Virus record (IMG/VR): IMGVR_UViG_3300021424_000259
Span: 1 to 22,367 of that record
Strand: one strand, 5' to 3'
Source of the DNA: a virus
DNA: 22,367 nucleotides
Position 1 is the first letter of the stretch, and the number at the start of each line of letters is the position of its first letter. Of this stretch, positions 16,601-22,367 are shown piece by piece. Below the pieces are notes generated by a model. The model did no database searches. It saw nothing but the letters and a program-made list of their open reading frames with translations, and was not told the origin of the DNA. The position numbers were made by a program, and so were the translations under genes.

Positions 16601-19473
16601 GTGGTAAGAAGATTAATTCTTATCTAACTGAAACTGGAACCACTAAGACACAAACTAACCAAGACAATGCACTCTTGGTTGGTGGTGATAGTGCTACTCC
16701 AAACGATGCTGCTACTCTTCGTGTAATGACAACGAACAGTGGTAGAGTTGGTATCAATGCTACAAATGCTCAGTTAGACAGAAGTCTTGTTATTATTGGT
16801 GATGGTAGAGTTACTGGTGATTTCAAATTTGAATCTGATATAGAAGTAAATGGTGGAGATATTACAACCACAACTACTTCTGGAACATTTAACTTTGTAA
16901 ATAATACCACATTCACTGGTACGCTAAACATTGGTAATTGGCCAACAACTGCAAACTTAGTAGCAAGAGCTGCTGCGTTGAATATTGCAAATATTACAAC
17001 ATCAACGCAAACAATTAATATTGGTAATGCTACTACTAACCAAACTCTTGCAATTGGTACAGCAGCAACAACTGCTACGCTCAATATTCATACTGCAGCA
17101 ACTGCTTCAACAATTAATATTGGCACTGTAGCAAGTTCTACAACAAATACTTCTAACATTATAATCGGTGGTGCATTTGCTAACTCTGCTGGCAGCAGAC
17201 TCACAATTAGAAATGCTAACGTACAAATAGATGGTGACCTAGAAGTTAATGGTGGAGACCTCAAATCAACTGCAGCAACATTCAATTTACTTGATATTTC
17301 TGGTGCAGTATCTACACTCAACTTCGCTCGTTTTGCATCAACCATTAACATGGGCGCAGTTTCTGGTACAACGACTATCAGAAATGCTCTAACAGTTAAC
17401 AGTAAAATTACTGACTTTGGAGATTTCACGCTTATTGGTGGTTTAAGAAGTGCTGCTGTTCTAGCAACTAGAGGTTCGCTAAACACAACTGCCTCATTCC
17501 ATAACGTAGGTTCACTATCAAATTCAAACGTAGACTTCTATGAATTTATTGATAATATTGACGGTAACATGGCAATTGTTAGCGTTTCTTCTAGCGCAAT
17601 TAATGTTGTAGATAACTGGTTAAATAATAACGATAAGGTTGTATTCTCCAGTCTTGCTAATGTTACTGGTATTAGTAATGGTGTTGTATACTACGTTGTC
17701 AATAGAACTTCTACAAGTTTCCAAGTTCAAACAGCTCCATCTGGAAGCATTGGCATCAGTCCACTTACTCTTGTTACTACTGGAACTGTTAGTGGGTTTG
17801 CATCGCTTTACTACACTGCATTAGATGGACAGGGTGGTGCATCAATTAACTCTAGTGTAACAAGTATCGCTGTTAAGAATCCTAAAGGATTGAATCAGTT
17901 TGATTATATTCTGATTGACAGTGAGATGATGAGGATTAGCACTCCACCTGCTGCAACCGCTCCATACACATTCACAGTTGAAAGAGCGGTAGATGGCACA
18001 ACTGCAGCAACTCACACTGATGACACTGCAGTCTATAAATTAAACAAAACAACTGGTGCTACTTTCATCGATCCAGGTCCAATTCCTGCTGCTGATGTTA
18101 CTACAAACGTAACAGCTATTGATACAGTATCTAACTTCTTCACTAAAGCAGGCACAACGGGAATTTTCAATGGTCAAACAGTCAAGTTTACTTCGATTGG
18201 TTCTATCACAGGTATTAATACTACTGCCAATTACTTCTTGGCAAACGTATCCGCATCTGGCAGCAATCAAATATTCCAACTAAGCAGCACTTACCCAACT
18301 CTCAATGTTATTGACATTGGTGGTTCGTTGGGCACAACTCCAGTATTTGTTGTAGATGATAACTTCATCAACCTTTCTGAATTTGGTGGTTCACTAAAAG
18401 CAAATGACTTCTTGAGAATTGATAATAACGAACTTGTTCGCGTAACATCAGTTTCTAATGCAGACCCACAGGGACTCTTTATTACTGATGGTGGTTCACC
18501 AACTCAGTTAACTACATTTAGTGTACAGTCAACGACTGGTAATACTATAATTGGTAATCCCAACATTAGTGGTACATTTGGAACTGGTACACTTACTGTT
18601 TATGATACTATTACTTTCTCTGGTAATAGCGCCATTGATTCCACAGCACAACGATTGGTTGTTACTAATGGTACTACTACAGAAACATTCTCTGTACGAA
18701 GTGCTGATGGTTTAACAAATATTGCTGGTGCATTAACGGTTAATAATAATTTCTCTATCACCAATGGTGGAACAACCTTCTTCTCGGTTGCCTCTACTAC
18801 AGGTAATACTGTTATTGGTAATGGCAATAGCGGAACACTTAGGGTAGAATCTAATGCTGGTTCTACTAGTACTTCTACTGGTGCATTAGTTGTTGATGGT
18901 GGTGTTGGTATTGGTGAAAATCTATATGTTGCTGGTGATGCATTTATTCAAGGAGGAGATTTAACTGTTTCTTCTTCTGGAACAACCAGATTTAAAGTCA
19001 ACAATAATGGTTCTATTGACCTTGGAAACATTACAAACTTCTATACACCAACAGGTGGTAGAAAGTGGTTGTTTATCTCAACAGCTTCAAACAATGATGC
19101 AACTGCTCCAACTCTTGTTGCAAATACTAACTATATAATTAAACCAAGTGGAACTGCAACAAACTTAATTTTAAAACTCCCTCCTAATGCTCAAACTGGT
19201 GATATGATTAGAATTGTTGATGTTGGAGGTAACTTGACATTCAACTGTACTCTGATTATTAGAGCTCCTGGTGGTACTAGTGGTACTGGAATCAAGATTC
19301 AGGGAGATAACACAGGAAGCACAGCTGGTAGTCTTAGTGTAGCTCATACTGGTGGTGAATTAATTATTCAAACACCTAATTGTGGATTTGGATTGGTTTA
19401 TGTGGGCGATACTGACGGCGCTGGCACAACGACAGACACCGACGCTAGAGGTTGGTGGTTAATGGAGATTTGA
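7633..19473 (+). CDS. Giant mosaic fibre-like virion structural protein
   Basis: A 3946-residue protein. The N-terminus (about 16-90) has YVSPDDFN, RPFVSIQRAFLEAARF and FTIMLAPGNHYID, like right-handed beta-helix proteins of the DUF1565 kind. Residues about 870-1600 carry two interleaved repeat families: D-x2-x2-LI-x2-N helices at 873, 921, 1125 and 1174, and KCxRDIG modules at 961, 1212, 1379 and 1558. A recurring beta module with YYV/YFV and F-x-I/V cores appears near 338, 1037, 1820, 1937, 3317 and 3493. Residues 3097-3180 form an INIG ladder, and GALVVDGGVGIGENLYV (about 3751) is typical of cyanophage fibres. The C-terminal ~140 residues end in ARGWWLMEI and may be a tip domain. There is no signal peptide and no enzyme motif. 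A late promoter precedes it, and it is followed by collar genes. It is probably a host-contacting fibre or baseplate protein; the exact place in the virion is unknown. Confidence 0.8.
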   Translation: MPLTRLDNLISSKTGKYLYVSPDDFNASDALDNRGNSPLRPFVSIQRAFLEAARFSYLPNVDNDRFDQFTIMLAPGNHYIDNRPGISDVASLPVFQFNQSTNEWEANSNVSFNLSDPDNILYKFNGRDGGATIPRGTSLVGTDLRRTQVRALYVPDPADTDVPRTSLFNVTGGCYFWQFTILDGDFSSGSPLYDATSAVGKVYTQPNNSTNKAIPEFSHHKITNFVFADREDLGLLYRKIARVFSDYQPTIDDVYVEGSVNPVTDAWLSTVTYQIGDRILYNGDAYIASASSTNVLPDSDETKWGRLVIRGRELDFRVQENRIVGPLQDAIRIDSLKIQDSVPVGVVTVTARTKINHGLFPGQFVAVTNNGLSINLNGVFKVATISQTDPKEFTYTVPTTASGLGLISGAVYNAVSSPALDTNATIQSEIDSVESASPYVFNVSIRSVWGICGIWADGRKATGFKSMVIAQYTGVSLQKDDRAFIRYDEFSNTWNQAPLTDAFATTPYHIKGDAYWKDEWRNFHVRASDDSFIQNVSIFAVGFADHFLLESGGDMSITNSNSNFGNTSMHSKGFKGFAFNQDKGGYITDIIPPQTLSTLNISKQQYYSIDALLTRSTTNNPSTSKSKLYIASEDARNPENRPAASIAGYRLGARRNEKLYVKLDTTGAKFGELNPSGFKKWTSRLTTLTPTSARSSEDATKLYVASSTGFAVNNIVRVDNEYFLVTAVTPTYLSVSRAQLNSLPATHTASTAVVKYVQNTTVSTVVNETVDATETILTLTSSAGFAANGYVQISNNQTSITEIVRVISVESNDIVVQRAALGTTAVSQPVSSVVTATFLSNTFSAASPAVSTTLTQAYPQLISATNTLSETDYNLAQDAANLIDSNKAFIQAEAFGYVLEKYPFLQNLPYVNPNITAETGRYRDGSNLIKANRQEIIDYAFAQMQAAFPTFTVPGVNGNDKCKRDIGLVVDAISQDLYDGGNSHTVDATKLYFDSNGALISNGLLGEEIQSVYAFNRARDWAKKAISNLLTSTSLLSVSSITASGTTITVTTSTPHNLTNGSTITVGGATQSGYNGNFTVLAAGLTSTQFRYTALTTPAASPATGAYYVSTIIIDPVNDDVTVGRFKDAYNLINLNRQEIIDRAFAEIAIQYDEAAWGNNWIVPGDTVTTNLSRYLDAYRLIQKNKQILIETAYATVVASPPSPAPTDLLNKCKRDIGLFIDSVSLDIFLGGGNKYTRKFIQQYFSNNTTLLTNGLAGEITQSITAFNKARDAMKSAVTNTLAAFSGVVTSSPAGGTWQDGTTGTKVVYTDLTISSGPATFGGGGGNIANNNAAACSDVRSAIDTLASLVQTTLTASPLDLSAMTAESNGIAEGPGELKCMRDIGIIVDSVAQDLFWGGNEFTVGGVREYFNLAGTPISNGLVGETLQSVIAFNAARDVVNKAVTNQLYGKNLNISYGPATVGGSGGNVTYTQSGNSATCIDVQNAVTNLFAVVTDVVSAGTLNNLPLVDNGDSDCANVRQSIDSLVGILTTALANGNLTNLPNRNEGTWSQIGENSKCKRDIGYVVEAITSDLRLGGNVSAINAAESYYTAVPSGYVLDYIENERPQTIDAFNYVRSLAISAMRNHNTFINNASTTNGSPIVTVASTIGLAVGMRVRSVDAIPTSSTSTYNFTATIPSTAYIKKIGDGTNGLATNQIQLGVQGSKFDSGTTVNATSTSSTVKLYVELTQGAWANPEVAPVVDTAVIQDYNYLAAGDASTGAPGGECASVANTIVNLTNVISTVLNNGVGSVPRTYSSLNTGSLAQRATLFTLTENDSSGNPTTNPHDLETGTAIRLVPRAKTGVLVDKRLIRLPKGFDTNTIYYVIAPGRKTDPFDYSNSVGFNGANQQTLMLATSVENAAAGIYIYSSETDNVDGNVEVDVYQYVLDTSYDLHKYQTTIANGSSEILETAAPHIFDKPANNVTPQKVFFRVASDITGSSLPTLSSTFGGTTISSKVEYFVRYVSSKRFKIYETFANARDDISPVTFQPGSTAVFYTFANKKRSPMRFDASVGSTAISDNGCWFINTLSSNNQIIPVLQTSGIGWESRARTTDTYFERVEDSRAKEDRIYRLRYVIPKNLKTVRDPLRGFVLKIRTDEKRRLLPQKILLKPTAAGASLATINAPLTGERLGLTFAELQALNPNYDTTTYDPSPFGNPKRIETTSKVAFTIQSARKKRIAGKDYLELKVFDIGIDSEAYKTQLFTTVRISSPQGGNGSFVASIPNIQTGNPNAINKITWSGNSKGTAYVHSYFAYENDYYLILKDFTGNSEVAYNENVATTFTQGSVTATLLDSPNGGRSDIKNYLYVVEGANVYTMTVGDTINDDNGVSYTIADVEDSEEMESTFYIFDINTIRRRIAGQQDGVYYLTCLRGDIRPYPTGSGVGENFRNFRFSQPVSKLYPEFYKNDPEWYKGIDPSTATLIDPPPTISAADNYVHGLVTVSDSKGSVTKETVLDFISDPGSGVYTFSGTTAIQAKTGGASAGSEARKITISGNSPYPTENKLFVELRRPSIARSGNHTFEYLGFGPGNYSTGFPVRQEIVLTDTQDFYAQAKREDAGIVFYTGLNSNGDLYIGNRKINAITGEETFLERAVLTESEDTTDSIGTLVTTFDTAVTFNNIITVNGDGGDMESFFNSPVVINNATSFGAVENYPSLKIITGEGTSVGYDAKLENNIAGQKTGDIVIHQNKISSAIFDFNPRGTQDYTLRVALSNRTPDFLNTFGATTGGPTQLQNTDFGTRDPLKSGDIQFKGAQTLFTGSLGWVYANDYIQITNVSGTGTTPQIVGIQGAASGTIVRLNWNTGVTNTNVGITTGSQIRITGAVGALAVVNGVWPVYSSTSQPFNASNNFVDIAITANLPIYNIGLNSGKGYPVDQIAQPSIDISRSIAAFKEVGVIGAEALRTETATVGDYKLGINTVARSAHSAYQTAFVSSETTPRANLDVVGTAFISGKKINSYLTETGTTKTQTNQDNALLVGGDSATPNDAATLRVMTTNSGRVGINATNAQLDRSLVIIGDGRVTGDFKFESDIEVNGGDITTTTTSGTFNFVNNTTFTGTLNIGNWPTTANLVARAAALNIANITTSTQTINIGNATTNQTLAIGTAATTATLNIHTAATASTINIGTVASSTTNTSNIIIGGAFANSAGSRLTIRNANVQIDGDLEVNGGDLKSTAATFNLLDISGAVSTLNFARFASTINMGAVSGTTTIRNALTVNSKITDFGDFTLIGGLRSAAVLATRGSLNTTASFHNVGSLSNSNVDFYEFIDNIDGNMAIVSVSSSAINVVDNWLNNNDKVVFSSLANVTGISNGVVYYVVNRTSTSFQVQTAPSGSIGISPLTLVTTGTVSGFASLYYTALDGQGGASINSSVTSIAVKNPKGLNQFDYILIDSEMMRISTPPAATAPYTFTVERAVDGTTAATHTDDTAVYKLNKTTGATFIDPGPIPAADVTTNVTAIDTVSNFFTKAGTTGIFNGQTVKFTSIGSITGINTTANYFLANVSASGSNQIFQLSSTYPTLNVIDIGGSLGTTPVFVVDDNFINLSEFGGSLKANDFLRIDNNELVRVTSVSNADPQGLFITDGGSPTQLTTFSVQSTTGNTIIGNPNISGTFGTGTLTVYDTITFSGNSAIDSTAQRLVVTNGTTTETFSVRSADGLTNIAGALTVNNNFSITNGGTTFFSVASTTGNTVIGNGNSGTLRVESNAGSTSTSTGALVVDGGVGIGENLYVAGDAFIQGGDLTVSSSGTTRFKVNNNGSIDLGNITNFYTPTGGRKWLFISTASNNDATAPTLVANTNYIIKPSGTATNLILKLPPNAQTGDMIRIVDVGGNLTFNCTLIIRAPGGTSGTGIKIQGDNTGSTAGSLSVAHTGGELIIQTPNCGFGLVYVGDTDGAGTTTDTDARGWWLMEI
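10249..12500 (+). repeat. Interleaved KCxRDIG and LIxxN protein repeats
   Basis: Inside the giant gene, four diverged modules begin with K-C-K/M-R-D-I-G, then VDA/VDS, a DL and GGN, and continue to SNGL-x-GE-x2-QS and AFN-x-ARD. They start at 10513, 11266, 11767 and 12304, with spacings of 251, 167 and 179 residues. Between and before them lie helical repeats with DA-x2-LI-x2-N at 10249, 10393, 11005 and 11152. Short Cys-containing helical units (SDVRSAIDTL, CIDVQNAVTNL, CANVRQSIDSL) fill other gaps. They point to duplication within the gene. Confidence 0.8.
16921..17170 (+). repeat. INIG beta-ladder repeats in the giant gene
   Basis: About 80 residues (3097-3180) repeat a short strand-turn unit: TLNIGN, LNIANIT, TINIGNATT, LAIGTAATT, LNIHTAA, INIGTVA and IIIGGA. 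Ala, Thr and Asn dominate. Such short-period ladders are typical of trimeric phage fibre shafts with an intertwined beta structure. Confidence 0.75.
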
Positions 19474-19479
19474 TAAAAT

Positions 19480-20580
19480 ATGACACAGTACTATAATAAT
19501 CAAAAATCAATGAAAGGTGCCTGCGTTGGCACAATTATACCTTGGACTGGTAGCTTGACTGAGATTCCAAGGGGATGGTTGCTGTGTAATGGTACATTTG
19601 AAAATATTGCTGATTATCCTGACCTTTATAGTGTTATTGGAGTAACATATGGTGCTGGAGTTGGTGTTTTTAGATTACCTCAGATTGGTAATAGAACATT
19701 AGCTGACATCAAAAATGACACAGCTTATATTGGTTCTGGACAACCATCTGTTGTAACGAGTTTGATGGGTAATGATGGTTCTAATAACACTTCTAATTTA
19801 GAAACATCAAATATTGATTTAAATGTTAATATTAGTAACGCCGCAGCAGCTGGTGGATATAATGCTGTTTTAACTGGGGTAAATCCAAACAACCCTGCTT
19901 ATTTTGATGCTTTTAAAACTACTGAAAGAAAACTTGGTGATTTGCATATGGCTTCGCATAGTCATGAAGGAAGTTATCAATCAGTAACAAAACTGACTTC
20001 TCCTAGAGTTGAAGCATGTCAAGGATTTGGTGCTAACTCTCCTTTTACTGGTTGTGGACTTTTTGGTAATGCAGATTGTTGTGAAGGATTAAATCATTAT
20101 TTGGTAGAATTAAACTGGACTGGAAATTCAGTTAATGCATTATATAAAAACTCTATTTTGGCTGGTTATCCTATAGGTGGTTCTGGAAACGACCCATCAT
20201 ATCTTGCTCAAGGAACTCCTACTGTAAATAGCCCACCTAGAGTTAATGCATCTCCTAAAAACTGGTTAGGTACTGTCGATGATACTGAGTTGAAATCGGA
20301 AGCTCTTGGATATGCTTGGAATTTTCCAACTACATTAAGTTCTGATTACACTAATTGGACTACAAACACAACCAGTCAACTTACTGGACACTCTCATGGA
20401 GATCTTAATTATTCTATTAATAGAGGTAATTTTAATTTAGCTACGCCAGTATCTTTATCTGATATTCAAACAGGAACTGTCGCTCCAGTCAATGTCACGG
20501 GAAATGTTGGAGTTTTAAAAGTAGAAGTAGATACTGCTACTCCATCCTTATCAATTACGTATATCATCAGAGCGTTCTAA
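19480..20580 (+). CDS. Tail-collar (short-tail-fibre-like) protein 1
   Basis: A 366-residue protein with a phage tail-collar domain near its N-terminus: GTIIPWTGSLTEIPRGWLLC, then NGTFENIADYPDLYSVIG, TYGAGVGVFRLPQIGNR (about residues 17-75). Beyond it are two HxH motifs, His160-Ser-His162 (in MASHSHEG) and His304-Ser-His306 (in TGHSHGD). In T4 gp12 an HxH motif from three chains holds a zinc ion at the receptor-binding end. The middle is Asn/Thr-rich and has a Cys cluster (CGLFGNADCCEG). The gene begins six bases after the giant gene, which ends in tandem stops (TGA TAA). It is probably a trimeric fibre tip that contacts the host surface. It may be exported on the virion without a signal peptide. 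Confidence 0.8.
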   Translation: MTQYYNNQKSMKGACVGTIIPWTGSLTEIPRGWLLCNGTFENIADYPDLYSVIGVTYGAGVGVFRLPQIGNRTLADIKNDTAYIGSGQPSVVTSLMGNDGSNNTSNLETSNIDLNVNISNAAAAGGYNAVLTGVNPNNPAYFDAFKTTERKLGDLHMASHSHEGSYQSVTKLTSPRVEACQGFGANSPFTGCGLFGNADCCEGLNHYLVELNWTGNSVNALYKNSILAGYPIGGSGNDPSYLAQGTPTVNSPPRVNASPKNWLGTVDDTELKSEALGYAWNFPTTLSSDYTNWTTNTTSQLTGHSHGDLNYSINRGNFNLATPVSLSDIQTGTVAPVNVTGNVGVLKVEVDTATPSLSITYIIRAF

Positions 20581-20583
20581 GAA

Positions 20584-21474
20584 ATGAGACACTATTCATT
20601 CGAAAAAGGAAAACACGGTGGAGTAGTAGGAACTATTCACCCATTTTCAACAACTTTGGTTGGTAATAATCCATCTTCTTTAGATTGGAAAACAAAAGTT
20701 CCCGCTGGGTTTTTGCGTTGTGATGGTGCTGTAGTTAATGCTGATTTATATCCAGCATTAGCAGATGTGTTAGGAGTCGGAGAAGATTCATTTTACAGAA
20801 AAGATGGTATTACTTTACAGGAAAGAAATTCCAGTGGAACTGGGGGTCAATTTCAATTACCAGATATTGGTTCCAAATATATTAAAGCTAGTTCACAAGG
20901 TAGTGGATACAATAACCTTTTGGTAACTACGACAACTGGTGCTAATCAAAGAAGAGTAGGTGTTGCTGTAACTTTAAATTCTAATTTAGGCACTGGTAAT
21001 ACTGTAAATGCAACCGTTGTTTATAGTGGAGCATTTGCAGCTCCATTAAACACTTTATCTATGTCTGGTAATTTTTCTCTTACCATGAATACCACAGTGG
21101 GTGCTGCTAATGTAACAGTTGACCAAATTTTACCTCATGCACATTTTGCAAACACAGTTTCAGCAGAAGATCCAACTAATAAAAGAGGAAATGATAATGT
21201 TGATAATGGGCAAAATTACAGCGCAAAGGGGCAATGGGACGTTGAAGCTGTAACAGGATTTGTTCCTTCTACTGGATTGAATTTGGCCGATACTTCACAC
21301 GATCATTTAGTTGAAAGAACAGCTATTAGTAGAGCATTAGTACCAACAGTTCCTGCTTATAATATAAGTGCAGAAAATATTTCAACAGCTGTCACATTAC
21401 GTGTTAGAAGTACTTATGTTATGAATGATTTGCAATCTAGATTTATATTAGTAGAATACCTTATCAAGTACTAA
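20584..21474 (+). CDS. Tail-collar (short-tail-fibre-like) protein 2
   Basis: A 296-residue collar-family protein. The collar domain spans about residues 15-107: GGVVGTIHPFSTTLVG, then VPAGFLRCDGAVVNADLYPAL, ADVLGVGEDSFY and a GQFQLPDIGSKYIK ending. It has an insert between the CDG and the LPDIG elements. Two HxH motifs follow, His185-Ala-His187 (LPHAHF) and His239-Asp-His241 (TSHDHL). It ends in ILVEYLIKY. It starts three bases after collar gene 1 with only a weak AAGAA before the ATG. It is probably a paralogue of its neighbours, diverged strongly outside the collar domain and the HxH sites, and likely a fibre or tip component. Confidence 0.8.
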   Translation: MRHYSFEKGKHGGVVGTIHPFSTTLVGNNPSSLDWKTKVPAGFLRCDGAVVNADLYPALADVLGVGEDSFYRKDGITLQERNSSGTGGQFQLPDIGSKYIKASSQGSGYNNLLVTTTTGANQRRVGVAVTLNSNLGTGNTVNATVVYSGAFAAPLNTLSMSGNFSLTMNTTVGAANVTVDQILPHAHFANTVSAEDPTNKRGNDNVDNGQNYSAKGQWDVEAVTGFVPSTGLNLADTSHDHLVERTAISRALVPTVPAYNISAENISTAVTLRVRSTYVMNDLQSRFILVEYLIKY

Positions 21475-21476
21475 TC

Positions 21477-22367
21477 ATGCCAGTTAATTACGCAAAAACA
21501 CAAAGAAGAGTTGGAGCAGCTATTGGCACAATTATATGTGCTCCTAGACCATCTGGATGGAGTTCTGGTACGGATAACTGGAACTTAACTACAAATTTTC
21601 CAGGATATTTAGAATGCGATGGCACTGCTCTCAATCCAAATAATTATTTTGCATTATATCAAATAATTGGTACTACTTATGGCGGTAGCGTAAGTGGTTC
21701 TTATCCAAGCTTTACTGGAACATTTAATCTTCCTAATTTTCGTGGTAAATATGTAATGGGAACAGGAACAGTTGATGGTAATACTGGTATTGCTCCTGGT
21801 CTAACACCCCAATTTACTGCTTCTGGTTCTACAGGTGGTTCATATAATGATTGTGGTGCTACTGGAGGAACATTTACAATCAATACTGTTAGGCAATTAC
21901 CAGCTGGTAGTGAAATTACTCCTGGCTCTCCTGGTTCGCCAATTTCTATTGGCGGGGCGGCAACAGATACCTTTGAAATTGGAACTTTCAGAACATCTGG
22001 TTTCAGTACGGCGGTTGCTCAACCAAATGCTAATATTACAGGAAACGTGAGTTGGACTACTGGACCAATTAAAACTCAAAAAGTGTTTGGTGCTATGCCT
22101 CATGGTCATACATTAGTATCAACAAGAGTCATAAGTTCAACTGCATCATCAACTGCAGATGGCGGTCCTGGTGGACCCGATAAAATGCCATTTTATCAAA
22201 GTTCAACTGGTGGCATTGTTTCCTACACTCGATTTGTACCAACATGGGCAGGCTCAGGAAGCGGAGCAGTTGGAACTATTACGATTACAGGTGGTGTAGT
22301 TACTGGACAGAGTGTTACATCTGGCGGTAGTGGATATGTTTCACCTCCTGGAGTTACTTTTACTTTT
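21477..22367 (+). CDS. Tail-collar (short-tail-fibre-like) protein 3, 3' end outside window
   Basis: The first 297 codons of a gene cut by the window edge. Starting MPVNYAKTQRRVGAAIGTII two bases after collar gene 2, the frame stays open to the last base. The collar domain is the most canonical of the three: FPGYLECDGTALNPNNYFAL, then YQIIGTTYGG and FNLPNFRGKYVMGTG (about residues 40-100). One HxH motif, His209-Gly-His211 (AMPHGHTL), is present. Near the cut end, TSGGSGYVSPPGVTF resembles the G-x-G-Y-x-x-P-P repeats at the C-terminus of the gp5-like protein, so the missing part may hold more of these. It is probably a virion fibre or tip protein. Confidence 0.85.
   Translation, partial: MPVNYAKTQRRVGAAIGTIICAPRPSGWSSGTDNWNLTTNFPGYLECDGTALNPNNYFALYQIIGTTYGGSVSGSYPSFTGTFNLPNFRGKYVMGTGTVDGNTGIAPGLTPQFTASGSTGGSYNDCGATGGTFTINTVRQLPAGSEITPGSPGSPISIGGAATDTFEIGTFRTSGFSTAVAQPNANITGNVSWTTGPIKTQKVFGAMPHGHTLVSTRVISSTASSTADGGPGGPDKMPFYQSSTGGIVSYTRFVPTWAGSGSGAVGTITITGGVVTGQSVTSGGSGYVSPPGVTFTF

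Noticed and set aside
17088-17486. Reverse-strand open frame of 132 codons
   Set aside because: It lies opposite the giant structural gene, has a Val/Leu/Pro-rich composition typical of an antisense reading of Asn/Thr-rich repeats, and shows no recognisable motif.

Overview
This window is almost certainly from the late structural region of a T4-like cyanomyovirus, a contractile-tailed phage of marine Synechococcus or Prochlorococcus. All genes are on the + strand, are tightly packed and are AT-rich. Many overlap or lie within a few bases of each other. They encode baseplate hub/spike, giant fibre-like and tail-collar proteins. Two signals point to a cyanobacterial host: a CpeT-type phycobiliprotein lyase gene, and C-terminal fibre repeats of a kind I associate with cyanophages.

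Layout. (1) 1-6250 is a baseplate block: a small Gly-rich protein, a gp27/GpD-like hub protein, a 70-aa acidic protein, a 952-aa gp5-like hub protein with an N-terminal OB-type domain but no visible lysozyme, and a 504-aa beta-rich protein that could be the spike. (2) 6251-7632 is a compact island unlike its surroundings. It has two near-consensus sigma70-type promoters, a 62-aa ORF, tRNA(CAT), tRNA-Leu(TAA), an 88-aa ORF, cpeT, and a tRNA-Thr(TGT) that overlaps the cpeT stop codon. It closes with a strong intrinsic terminator that abuts a perfect T4-type late promoter. (3) 7633-19473 is one uninterrupted 3946-aa gene for a mosaic fibre-like virion protein with several families of internal repeats. 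(4) 19480-22367 holds three tandem tail-collar (short-tail-fibre-like) genes, the last cut by the window edge. All three carry HxH motifs like the metal-binding motif of T4 gp12.

How it works together. The baseplate genes probably build the central hub and membrane-piercing spike. The giant protein and the three collar proteins probably form host-contacting fibres or tips. The island carries genes useful during infection (tRNAs for translation, CpeT for host pigment metabolism). Its promoters suggest host RNA polymerase can transcribe it independently of the late structural genes. The terminator plus late promoter at 7560-7593 would separate it from the giant gene. No CRISPR, insertion sequence, integrase or defence system was seen. 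No gene-free stretch exceeds 300 bases; the longest gaps, 6495-6727 and 7473-7632, hold the tRNAs, promoters and terminator.
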